NCBI GenBank assembly: GCA_013043295.1
Contig: JABDOO010000128.1
Coordinates: 1 to 25,787 of the forward strand
DNA from: Candidatus Nitrosopumilus sp.
Lineage (GTDB): Archaea > Thermoproteota > Nitrososphaeria > Nitrososphaerales > Nitrosopumilaceae
DNA: 25,787 nt
Direction: 5' to 3'
Part shown: positions 1 through 6,703 of the stretch, in pieces
Numbering within the stretch: position 1 is the first letter of the stretch
Layout: each line of letters begins with the position of its first letter
Program-made: the position numbers and the translations under genes
Notes under the pieces: model-generated
The model's input: the letters and a program-made list of their open reading frames with translations, nothing else
Database searches by the model: none
Told to the model about the DNA's origin: nothing

Positions 1-86
1 AGAAGAGAAGGAAGCTATAGAGACAATCCAAGAAGAGAAGGTGGAGATAGAAGAGAAGGAAGCTATAGAGACAATCCAAGAAGAGA
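1..86 (+). repeat. 48-bp tandem repeat, about 1.8 copies
   Basis: Bases 1-48 and 49-86 form a direct repeat with a 48-base period; the first 38 bases of the two copies are identical. The period is a multiple of three. In frame 1 it encodes the repeated RREGSYRDNPRREGGD tail of the upstream gene. In frame 2 it reads as an acidic EEKEAIETIQ repeat, which I regard as non-coding. More copies may lie before the window. Confidence 0.85.
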
Positions 87-132
87 GGATCAAAATTCAA
101 ATAAAAAGAGAAAAAAGTTTGGACGAAGATAA
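1..132 (+). CDS. C-terminal tail of probable Nop5 (partial)
   Basis: An open frame starting at base 1 (first codon aga) runs without a stop to the taa at 130-132. It encodes an arginine-rich tail with a 16-residue repeat, RREGSYRDNPRREGGD, followed by a second partial copy, and ends in KKRKKFGRR. Archaeal nop5, the scaffold of the C/D box sRNP that binds fibrillarin, normally lies directly upstream of the fibrillarin gene and usually has a basic Lys/Arg-rich end. The position and composition therefore fit nop5. The gene is cut by the window edge, so none of the conserved Nop domain is visible and the assignment rests on context. The end overlaps the proposed TTG start of fibrillarin by 14 bases, suggesting translational coupling. 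The tail resembles RG-rich disordered RNA-binding tails. Confidence 0.68.
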   Translation, partial: RREGSYRDNPRREGGDRREGSYRDNPRREDQNSNKKRKKFGRR

Positions 133-793
133 CCAATCATTTTTTTGGATAAAATCAGAAGGCCAAAAGAAATTAGCCACAGAAAATATGGTTCCTGGAA
201 ATCAGGTTTACAAAGAAAAATTAATTTCTAAAAAAAATATTGAATACAGATTATGGGATCCTTTTAGGAGTAAATTAGCTGCAGCATTAATGAATAATTT
301 AGATTATTTTCCTTTTGAAAATAAAAGTACTGTTCTATATTTAGGAGCATCAACTGGAACCACTGTTAGTCACATTTCAGATATTATAGGAAATAGTGGA
401 ATAGTTTATGGAGTTGAACATGCAAGTAGAGTAGCAAGAGATTTTTTAGACAGAGTTGCAACATATAGAAAAAATATTGTTCCAATATTACAAGATGCAA
501 GAAAACCAAAAGAATATTTTTCAGTATTTGGAAAAATAGATGTTGTGTATGTAGATATTGCACAGCCAGATCAAACACAAATTGCAATAGATAATTGCAA
601 AATGTTTTTGAAAAAAGGAGGTTATTTTTTCCTAGTAATCAAAACAAGAAGTATCGATGTAACAAAAGCGCCAAAAAGAATTATTGATGAAGAAATAGAG
701 AAATTAAAACCAAGATTTGATGTTCTACAAATAATTGATCTGCATCCATATGATAAAGATCACGCCATGGTAATTTCACAATTCAAAAATTAG
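119..793 (+). CDS. flpA: Fibrillarin-like rRNA/tRNA 2'-O-methyltransferase
   Basis: This is the SAM-dependent methyltransferase of the archaeal C/D box sRNP, which 2'-O-methylates rRNA and tRNA at sites chosen by guide RNAs. The family is recognised from the VPGNQVYKEK segment, WDPFRSKLAAA, the SAM-binding YLGASTGTTVSH loop, the VYVDIAQPDQ strand and the KTRSIDV strand. The open frame continues upstream to a GTG at base 41 and on to base 1, but that part overlaps the repeat tail of the preceding gene in another frame and does not look like fibrillarin. I place the start at the TTG at 119, giving 224 residues beginning MDEDNQSFFWIKSEG, a usual length for the archaeal family. It overlaps the upstream stop by 14 bases. 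Its stop overlaps the stop of the convergent RNase HII gene by 4 bases. Confidence 0.93.
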   Translation: MDEDNQSFFWIKSEGQKKLATENMVPGNQVYKEKLISKKNIEYRLWDPFRSKLAAALMNNLDYFPFENKSTVLYLGASTGTTVSHISDIIGNSGIVYGVEHASRVARDFLDRVATYRKNIVPILQDARKPKEYFSVFGKIDVVYVDIAQPDQTQIAIDNCKMFLKKGGYFFLVIKTRSIDVTKAPKRIIDEEIEKLKPRFDVLQIIDLHPYDKDHAMVISQFKN

Positions 794-1410
794 TTATTTT
801 CAATTATTTTTTGAACAGGTTTCCAACTTTTACGCACAAATTTAGGCATCTCATGATTTTTTTTATAATATTTTGTCACAAATTTCACAGTAACTGAATC
901 AGATGGATATCCGCTACCCAAATTATGATCTTTTCTTAATTTTGTGATAGCCCGATCTCTTGTGACTTTAGCTAGAATAGATGCTGCAGATACAACTACA
1001 AATTTGCTATCTGCACGATGATATGATTTAATTTTATGGTTATCAGATAGTTTTGAGATTTCTCTTCCAAATCTAGTTGGATTGACATCACATGAATCAA
1101 CATAAGAAATATCGGGATTTAATTTTGAAACAACTTTTGCCATGTATTTTGCCTCTAAACTGTTTAGACAGTGTTTCTTTACACTAGCATCAATAGATTT
1201 AGGGGAAATTTTTGCAACATAGTAATTATCAACAATTTTAATGATTTTTTTGTATAGATGTTCACGTAGTATGGGTGAGAGTTTCTTTGAATCTTTAACA
1301 CCCAATGCAGTTAATTTTTTAATATTTTTTTTGTCTATTGATACTCCAGCTATAACCAGGGGTCCCAACATTGGACCACGTCCAGCATCATCAATCCCAC
1401 AAATTTGCAC
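790..1410 (-). CDS. rnhB: Ribonuclease HII
   Basis: This enzyme removes RNA from RNA/DNA hybrids and starts excision of single ribonucleotides from DNA. From a GTG start at 1410 it has 206 residues beginning MQICGIDDAGRGPMLGPLV. The four metal-binding acidic positions appear as Asp7, Asp8, Asp105 (in YVDSCDVNP) and Asp134 (in HRADSKF), followed by SAASILAK. The second position is Asp instead of the usual Glu of DEAGRG. The frame extends to a TTG at 1431, but the GTG at 1410 lies 26 bases after a minus-strand TATA-like box (1432-1440) and starts where the family starts. The gene is divergent from trm1 and convergent with fibrillarin. Confidence 0.93.
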   Translation of the reverse strand: MQICGIDDAGRGPMLGPLVIAGVSIDKKNIKKLTALGVKDSKKLSPILREHLYKKIIKIVDNYYVAKISPKSIDASVKKHCLNSLEAKYMAKVVSKLNPDISYVDSCDVNPTRFGREISKLSDNHKIKSYHRADSKFVVVSAASILAKVTRDRAITKLRKDHNLGSGYPSDSVTVKFVTKYYKKNHEMPKFVRKSWKPVQKIIENN

Positions 1411-1431
1411 GAATTGTGTCTTAAAGCACAA

Positions 1432-1449
1432 GTATTAAACCGTTATACG
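1432..1449. promoter_or_regulatory. Overlapping divergent promoter, rnhB / trm1
   Basis: On the minus strand gtttaatac (1432-1440) is centred 26 bases before the rnhB GTG at 1410. On the plus strand gttatacg (1442-1449) is centred 26 bases before the trm1 TTG at 1471. The two box centres are only about 9 bases apart, so TBP/TFB complexes on the two could hardly form at once. Assignment is by spacing and sequence only. Confidence 0.55.
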
Positions 1450-1470
1450 TTTAGAAAAATTGAAAAATAA

Positions 1471-2619
1471 TTGGAATTTCCAGATGAAACATTTCAAGAA
1501 ATAATTGAAGGTAAAACAAAGCTACTGGTCCCAAAAAAATCGATTACTGACAAAGTTCCACCAATGAGTCCTGCTTTTTTTAATCCAAGAGCAAAACTAA
1601 ATAGAGATTTTTCCATCATAGCATATTCTGCTTTTCTTCAAAAGTTTGAAGGTCCAAAAATTTTCTTAGAAGGTCTTTCAGGTGTAGGGGCTAGAGGATT
1701 AAGAGTTGCAAATGAATTAAAAGTTGAAAAGGTCGTAATCAATGATCTAAATCCATCAGCACTGCAGATGGCCAAATATTCAGCAAGTCTAAATGAAATA
1801 AAAAATGTTGAATTTACCGAAAAAGAGGTATGCAGATTTTTTAGCAATTATTCTAAAAAAGGGCAAAGGGGTTCAATTGTAGACATAGATCCTTTTGGCT
1901 CACCTGCAGCATTTTTTGACTGTGGAATTAGGGCAACAATGCATGGAGGTATTCTGTCAACTGCAGCTACAGATCTTCAAGTGCTAAATGGTCTCTTTCA
2001 ATCCGCATGTAAAAGAAAGTATGGAGGAATTCCAATCAGAACAGAATATGGAAATGAAATTGCCATTAGATTGATTCTAGGCTCCCTAAGAACAGTAGCA
2101 GCAAGACTAGGTGTAACTGTAATTCCAGTCTTTGTTGAAAGTGAAATGCACTACTATAGAACATATGTCAAAGTTCTCAATAAACCAGATCAAAAAGAGA
2201 ATTTAGGATACATTTTACACTGTAAAAATTGTGGAAATAGAAAAATCTCTTTAGAGCAAGAGGTAGAATGTGAACTATGTAAATCAAAAATAAGTATTGC
2301 AGGGCCACTGTGGATAGATAAAATTTTTGACAAAGAATTTGTTCAAGATATGATAATAGAAAATTCTAAATTAGAAACAGACAAAAATTGTGAAAAAATA
2401 CTTTTGAAATGTTTAGAGGAAGCAGAGATGCAAGGAACATACTATACAATTGATGAAGTGGCATCAATAATGAAATCATCACCACCAAAATTAGAAAAAG
2501 CAATTTCAAGTTTAAAGGAAAGTAACTTTTCTGCTAGCGTTACAGTGTTTAATCCAACAGGTTTTAGAACTAGTGCAAATATTAAAGAAATAATTAAAAT
2601 TTTTAAAACTATCCAATAA
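1471..2619 (+). CDS. trm1: tRNA (guanine26-N2)-dimethyltransferase
   Basis: Trm1 uses S-adenosylmethionine to make N2,N2-dimethylguanosine at position 26 of tRNA. The 382-residue protein shows FFNPRAKLNRDFS near residue 37, the SAM-binding loop LEGLSGVGARG (about 66-76), the NDLNP strand end (91-95) and the catalytic DIDPFGSP (138-145). A Trm1-type zinc-binding segment carries two CxxC pairs, Cys251/Cys254 and Cys267/Cys270, and a helical C-terminal domain follows. The start is the TTG at 1471, directly after an in-frame taa at 1468-1470, so no upstream alternative exists. A TATA-like box 26 bases before it implies a leaderless transcript. The 3' end overlaps the end of the convergent methyltransferase gene by 11 bases. 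Confidence 0.96.
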   Translation: MEFPDETFQEIIEGKTKLLVPKKSITDKVPPMSPAFFNPRAKLNRDFSIIAYSAFLQKFEGPKIFLEGLSGVGARGLRVANELKVEKVVINDLNPSALQMAKYSASLNEIKNVEFTEKEVCRFFSNYSKKGQRGSIVDIDPFGSPAAFFDCGIRATMHGGILSTAATDLQVLNGLFQSACKRKYGGIPIRTEYGNEIAIRLILGSLRTVAARLGVTVIPVFVESEMHYYRTYVKVLNKPDQKENLGYILHCKNCGNRKISLEQEVECELCKSKISIAGPLWIDKIFDKEFVQDMIIENSKLETDKNCEKILLKCLEEAEMQGTYYTIDEVASIMKSSPPKLEKAISSLKESNFSASVTVFNPTGFRTSANIKEIIKIFKTIQ

Positions 2620-3202
2620 AACCTAAACAAACAAGATATAGTTCACTACTTTGTTTTCTACTTGCATCAGGTTTTGTAAGGTTGATTCTTGAAAATTTTT
2701 TCTTTATGTAATCTCTAAATTCCATAGAGAATTCACCATCAAAAACTTTGAAGACAGCATTCCCTTTATGTGCCAGTACCTTATCCATAATTTTTGAACA
2801 ATCATAGTTTAATGAAATTTGTTTAGCATGATCAACAGACCAATTTCCACTTACTTGTGGTGATAGATCACAAATTACAGCGTTAACTTTTCTACCAAAA
2901 TAGGATAATACTTCATCAACGACATGCTCATCTTCAATATTTTCTCGAATTATGTGGGCATCAGGAATTTCTTCAACATAAGACAAATCAACTCCCATTA
3001 CTTTTCCTTGATTTCCAACTAATTTCAAAGCCATCTGAGTCCAGCCTCCAGGTGCACACCCAAGATCTAGAACGTTAAACCCAGGGCCTATCAGACGATA
3101 TGAACGGTTTAACTCTTGTAGTTTGAAAGCTGCTCTACTTCTGTAACCTTGTTCATGAGCTAATCTACGATAATGATCTTTACGGGCATCTGCTAGTTTC
3201 AT
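2609..3202 (-). CDS. rlmE: RlmE/FtsJ-family rRNA 2'-O-methyltransferase
   Basis: This is a SAM-dependent RNA ribose methyltransferase of the RrmJ/FtsJ family. The E. coli member methylates U2552 in the 23S rRNA A-loop, and that target is inferred here. The 197 residues begin MKLADARKDHYRRLAHEQGYRSRAAFKL, the standard N-terminus. Motif I is LDLGCAPGGWTQ (about 46-57). The KDKE catalytic set is visible as Lys27 (AAFKL), Asp in ICDLSPQVSG, Lys in FKVFDGE, and Glu in RKQSSELYLV. The start codon overlaps the stop of the upstream TFE-beta gene as ATGA, so the two are probably co-transcribed and translationally coupled. Confidence 0.95.
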   Translation of the reverse strand: MKLADARKDHYRRLAHEQGYRSRAAFKLQELNRSYRLIGPGFNVLDLGCAPGGWTQMALKLVGNQGKVMGVDLSYVEEIPDAHIIRENIEDEHVVDEVLSYFGRKVNAVICDLSPQVSGNWSVDHAKQISLNYDCSKIMDKVLAHKGNAVFKVFDGEFSMEFRDYIKKKFSRINLTKPDASRKQSSELYLVCLGFIG

Positions 3203-3885
3203 TTAGCCTTCACTGGTTTTTTTAATTCAGCAATTACCCAATCTTCAATGAATTGACAATTTCTAGGACTAATCTCTCCTTCTAAGGAACATTTCTGTTC
3301 TACTGGACAAACTAAACATGGTGCATTTTCAATTGATTGTGTACTAATTGGAGTTTTCTTTAAAATTAGTTTGTAAGTCCAACGATTATTCTCAAGAAGT
3401 TTTTCTCTGGTAATAGTACCCATTCGTTCAAGTTTTAATGCTAAACGAGAACCGATTTGGTTTGTAAGTTTAAGCTTTTTCCATAATTCACCTTGTAACA
3501 TACCATCTGATTCTTTCTCAGCTAAAATATCACAAACTTTGTTTGTCAATCTTTCCATGTCAACTTTCTCAATTTGGAAATTTTCAATTTCTGCATCAGA
3601 GAGTTGTTCTTCTAATTCTTCTTCAAGAGTTAATTCTTCAATTCGTTTAATTTCTTCTAATTCTTTTTTAGTTAATTTTTTTGCTTTAGGAGGTTTTTCT
3701 ACATCCTTCTTTGCTGTTTTCTTTGCAGGTTTTGCTGCTGCTTTCTTTGCTGTTTTCTTTGCAGGTTTTGCTGCTGCTTTCTTTGTAGATGATGAATCAA
3801 GCACCTTCTTTTTCTTTTTTAGTGCATCAAGATCAGCTTTAATTTTTTCAGCTTCTTCAATCAGAGTATCTTTTTTCTTTGCCAT
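3199..3885 (-). CDS. Transcription factor TFE-beta (RPC34/RPC39-like) with basic repeat tail
   Basis: The C-terminal half matches archaeal TFE-beta, the homologue of RNA polymerase III subunit RPC34/39, which with TFE-alpha helps open promoters. A winged-helix region spans about 110-175 (KVCDILAEKESDGMLQGELWKKLKL then RLALKLERMGTITRE). It is followed by an iron-sulphur-type cysteine set, Cys190-x2-Cys193-x5-Cys199-x10-Cys210. The N-terminal third is unusual: residues 24-70 are Lys/Ala/Pro-rich, with two exact copies of KKAAAKPAKKTA, resembling histone H1 tails. An acidic coiled stretch (about 73-100) follows. The minus strand has GGTGAT three bases before the ATG, a good match to the archaeal Shine-Dalgarno, so unlike many neighbours this mRNA probably has a leader. 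The stop overlaps the rlmE start. Confidence 0.85.
   Translation of the reverse strand: MAKKKDTLIEEAEKIKADLDALKKKKKVLDSSSTKKAAAKPAKKTAKKAAAKPAKKTAKKDVEKPPKAKKLTKKELEEIKRIEELTLEEELEEQLSDAEIENFQIEKVDMERLTNKVCDILAEKESDGMLQGELWKKLKLTNQIGSRLALKLERMGTITREKLLENNRWTYKLILKKTPISTQSIENAPCLVCPVEQKCSLEGEISPRNCQFIEDWVIAELKKPVKAK
3707..3785 (-). repeat. 36-bp tandem repeat in the TFE-beta gene
   Basis: Two identical 36-base units lie at 3707-3742 and 3743-3778, with 7 more matching bases to 3785. Read on the minus strand each encodes KKAAAKPAKKTA. The identity at the DNA level, including third codon positions, points to a recent duplication or slippage event. Confidence 0.9.
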
Positions 3886-3888
3886 TAA

Positions 3889-3894
3889 ATCACC
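3889..3894 (-). promoter_or_regulatory. Shine-Dalgarno site of the TFE-beta gene
   Basis: On the minus strand GGTGAT lies three bases before the ATG at 3885, complementary to the usual archaeal 16S rRNA 3' end (ATCACCTCC). No well-placed leaderless TATA box was seen for this gene. Confidence 0.5.
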
Positions 3895-3940
3895 TTATTT
3901 TTTAAATTCAATTTCTTATTTATCAATCAATATTTCATTC

Positions 3941-4408
3941 CTATTTAACAGTAAATGTTCCTTTAGTAGAGATGTTCTTTAGTTGTTTTGAGACCATTTC
4001 TGTGACTATTTCATATGAACCAGGATTATCAACAACTATTGAAAATTCATCACCTACAGGAATAATTTGGTTAGTAGATTCAAAGCATTGCTCAAAGTAT
4101 CCACCCTGAGTAATCACATCGCTTTTTCCAGATGAATAAATTGTAATGTATAGATCCCCACAATCAAACGAGGAATCACCAATTTTTACTTGAATTTCAA
4201 CAGGTTCAGTTGTAGTATATTGTTTAGATAATCCAATTATTTCAATTTGGGCATCATCATGAGATACTACTCCCTCAGAATGACTCATTGGCCACATGTT
4301 TAACTCCCTATCAGGTTTTTGAAGAATATCAGCTAATACTACACCGCCAACAATTACAGAAAATATTACTGGTAAAACAAATACAACAAAAACTCGGTTT
4401 GTAGCCAT
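3941..4408 (-). CDS. Membrane-anchored exported protein with an Ig-like domain, unknown function
   Basis: This 155-residue protein is of unknown function. The N-terminus MATNRVFVVFVLPVIFSVIVGG forms one hydrophobic helix (about 6-26), acting as a membrane anchor or uncleaved signal. The rest is predicted outside the cell: a linker, then a beta-rich region from about residue 52 (QIEIIGLSKQYTTTEPVEIQV) with alternating hydrophobic strands and a final KGTFTVK, typical of Ig/fibronectin-like folds. Two cysteines (in SFDCGDLY and EQCFES) could form a disulphide. The gene is divergent from the OLD ATPase gene, with a TATA-like box about 27 bases before its ATG. No enzymatic motif is visible. Confidence 0.7.
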   Translation of the reverse strand: MATNRVFVVFVLPVIFSVIVGGVVLADILQKPDRELNMWPMSHSEGVVSHDDAQIEIIGLSKQYTTTEPVEIQVKIGDSSFDCGDLYITIYSSGKSDVITQGGYFEQCFESTNQIIPVGDEFSIVVDNPGSYEIVTEMVSKQLKNISTKGTFTVK

Positions 4409-4430
4409 TTTGTTTTAAGATCTGTAATTC

Positions 4431-4440
4431 CCTTATATCT
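4431..4440 (-). promoter_or_regulatory. TATA-like box for the gene starting at 4408
   Basis: The minus strand reads agatataagg, centred about 27 bases before the ATG at 4408, the spacing expected for a leaderless archaeal transcript. Confidence 0.55.
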
Positions 4441-4482
4441 ATTTAGCAAAATTTCAATAATTAAGATCAATTTGACGAATGA

Positions 4483-4490
4483 GTTAAATC
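4483..4490 (+). promoter_or_regulatory. TATA-like box for the OLD ATPase gene
   Basis: gttaaatc is centred about 27 bases before the ATG at 4513. Together with the minus-strand box at 4431-4440 it makes the 104-base gap a divergent promoter region. Confidence 0.45.
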
Positions 4491-4512
4491 GTAGCCAACT
4501 AAATATCGCTAG

Positions 4513-6606
4513 ATGCGACTTAGAAAATTTAGAGCAAGAGCATATCGTTGCATTCACGATTCTGGTGAGATTACAGTTGGTGATTTGGCAGCATTTGTAG
4601 GAAGAAACGAAAGTGGAAAAACTACAATTCTTCAAGCACTTACTCTTTTGAATAAAGATGAAGAGTTATCAGAATTAGATCTTTGTGATGAAATGAATGA
4701 AGAATTAAAAGATGAAATGCGATTGGCAGAAGGAGAATTTGATCTTAATCAACATGAAATAAATTTAATCAAAGAAAAGTTTCCAGGATTACCAGAAATT
4801 AAAAAAATTAAATTATTTAGAACAAATCAAAATCCAAGAGTTCAGTATGAATTTGATGATATTGATCTAAGTGAAGATGATAGTAAAGGGTTAAACTCTT
4901 GGGAGAATTTTTCAAGACAGATTTTTGGATTTTTAGACACTATACCAAACCATATACGAATACAAGTGGATACAAAGTTTTTTGAACAGGATGTGCCAAA
5001 AAATCAAGAAGCCTTTGATAGTGGAATGGCAGAATTTAGTAATCAATTTCACGTAATTGCTATTCAAGAACCAAAAGTAATTGAAGAGTGGGAAAAAATC
5101 TATGAAAGTCCAGAAAATCAATTTTCAAATTTGCTCAGTGGTGAGAGTGAAAAAACAGCATTGATGAATTTCATTTCATCAGATTTGCATCCAAGATTTG
5201 TTTATTTTTCAGATTATAAAAAAATCTATGGTAATATCAACCTCAATGAATATTTGAGAGAAGAAAAAGGAGAGCGTCAAGATTCCATTGAATTTATTGA
5301 AGAGTTTGACAAGGCAGAGACCGTAAGAAACCTATTCTATTTAGCAGAATTGGACATGAGAGAATTAGACGAAGTAAAAGAGAGTCCATCAAAATGTATC
5401 AAACTACTAAATGCTGCAAGCAATAGATTAACTAAGAAATTAAATCCTGCATGGAAGGGTGACCCCATTCATGTTGATTTACGTTACAATCCGGGAAATA
5501 TTATGAGTGTTGTAATATCAGATGTACATAAAGATGGAACTATCACCAATACAGGTCTACTAAATAGAAGAGCAGAAGGTTTCAAATGGACTTTTTCATT
5601 TATAGTTAATTTTGCAGCTGAAACACAACGAGCAGAATTAAAAGAAGCAATTTTACTATTAGATGAACCTGCAAGAAATCTTCATCCAACTCAACAAATG
5701 GGTATTTCAGATCTGTTGAAAAATTTAGCAGGTTCAAATCAAGTTTTGTATGCAACACACTCACCATTTATGATATTTGATTATACTCCAGGAAACTTAC
5801 TGGTAGTAGAATTAGACAAAAGAAAACATCTTAGTAGAATATTTTACGACTACTGGAATGCAGATGATAAAACATTAACACCAATTTTGTATGGATTATG
5901 CAGAGGTCAAGTTGAATCCATTGTAGATAGAGAAATAGGAACGAATTCTAGACCAATTATCATAGTTGAAACAATGTCAGATGCAATGTATCTAAATGCA
6001 TTTGATAAATTCTTACAGGATCCAAATATTTCAATGAATCCACTGAATGTAGTTGCAGCATACAACAAAAATGCAGTATTACCTTTGGCAATATTTTATA
6101 GAAATCACGGATATAGAACATTTGTATTATTAGATAATTCTGAAGAATCAAAACAAATATCAGCTCAACTAGTCTCAAATGAATTCTCATCGGTACAGAC
6201 AATATTCTTTGAACGAGAGGGAAAGAAGCTAGAGTCTATTGAAGACTATATTGCACTAGAAGATTATCTATACCCAGTAAATCAAACATATGAAATTAAA
6301 CTTAGGCAAGAAGGATTTTCAAATCTTACTCCTCAAGATGTAATAGATAAAGAGGGCAAAGGAGTCTTGGAGAAATTGAAAAAAATCTGGCAAGAGCATA
6401 GAGAAGATGATTGGGAAGAATTTGACAATGAAGAGATTACAAGGTATATTTGTGAAAAAATTACTCTTGAAGAGGCAGGTTTTCTTTCAGACAAAACTAA
6501 GGATCAATTTAGGTCACTATACAGACTAATTGCTGAGCGAATTAGACAATATCAAAATGTAGTAACAAAGCCTGATTTGGATAAATTTCAAAAGGCCAAG
6601 CGTTAA
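4513..6606 (+). CDS. OLD-family ATPase with C-terminal Toprim domain
   Basis: This 697-residue protein has an ABC/SMC-type ATPase split by a helical insertion and a Toprim-type nuclease domain, as in overcoming-lysogenisation-defect (OLD) proteins. Walker A is GRNESGKTT (30-38), Walker B LLLDEP with Asp384-Glu385, and the H-loop is ATHSPF with His416. The Toprim segment starts IIIVETMSDAMYL with Glu486 and Asp490, then LLDNSEE with Asp541; the second Asp of the usual DxD is Ser543. An acidic, helical C-terminus follows. Family members act on DNA in repair or phage defence, some with a UvrD-like partner (Gabija). No helicase gene is next to it, so the role is open. It stands alone, with its own promoter. 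Confidence 0.85.
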   Translation: MRLRKFRARAYRCIHDSGEITVGDLAAFVGRNESGKTTILQALTLLNKDEELSELDLCDEMNEELKDEMRLAEGEFDLNQHEINLIKEKFPGLPEIKKIKLFRTNQNPRVQYEFDDIDLSEDDSKGLNSWENFSRQIFGFLDTIPNHIRIQVDTKFFEQDVPKNQEAFDSGMAEFSNQFHVIAIQEPKVIEEWEKIYESPENQFSNLLSGESEKTALMNFISSDLHPRFVYFSDYKKIYGNINLNEYLREEKGERQDSIEFIEEFDKAETVRNLFYLAELDMRELDEVKESPSKCIKLLNAASNRLTKKLNPAWKGDPIHVDLRYNPGNIMSVVISDVHKDGTITNTGLLNRRAEGFKWTFSFIVNFAAETQRAELKEAILLLDEPARNLHPTQQMGISDLLKNLAGSNQVLYATHSPFMIFDYTPGNLLVVELDKRKHLSRIFYDYWNADDKTLTPILYGLCRGQVESIVDREIGTNSRPIIIVETMSDAMYLNAFDKFLQDPNISMNPLNVVAAYNKNAVLPLAIFYRNHGYRTFVLLDNSEESKQISAQLVSNEFSSVQTIFFEREGKKLESIEDYIALEDYLYPVNQTYEIKLRQEGFSNLTPQDVIDKEGKGVLEKLKKIWQEHREDDWEEFDNEEITRYICEKITLEEAGFLSDKTKDQFRSLYRLIAERIRQYQNVVTKPDLDKFQKAKR

Positions 6607-6703
6607 GATTTAAGAAGTTTGCTCATGAAAAACACTAAACTGAGAAATAGAAAATTGAGGAAAATTCTTTAAGGTTTAAGTGAGAGAAATGGGTTTGAAT
6701 TTT

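Noticed and set aside
1..86. Tandem repeat as a CRISPR or regulatory array
   Set aside because: The copies are directly adjacent, have no unique spacers, and their 48-base period keeps the reading frame, so this is a protein repeat.
41..118. Acidic EEK-repeat N-terminal extension of fibrillarin from the GTG at 41
   Set aside because: It is the frame-2 reading of the upstream gene's tail repeat. Frame 1 gives a more credible basic tail with a stop at 130-132, and fibrillarins begin near the TTG at 119.
3539..3982. Plus-strand open frame of 147 residues
   Set aside because: It is antisense to TFE-beta; its Phe/Ser-rich product simply mirrors the Lys/Glu/Ala codons of the real gene.
4513..6606. 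Defence island or Gabija system around the OLD protein
   Set aside because: No UvrD-like helicase, toxin, restriction or mobile genes are nearby; neighbours are housekeeping or cell-surface genes.
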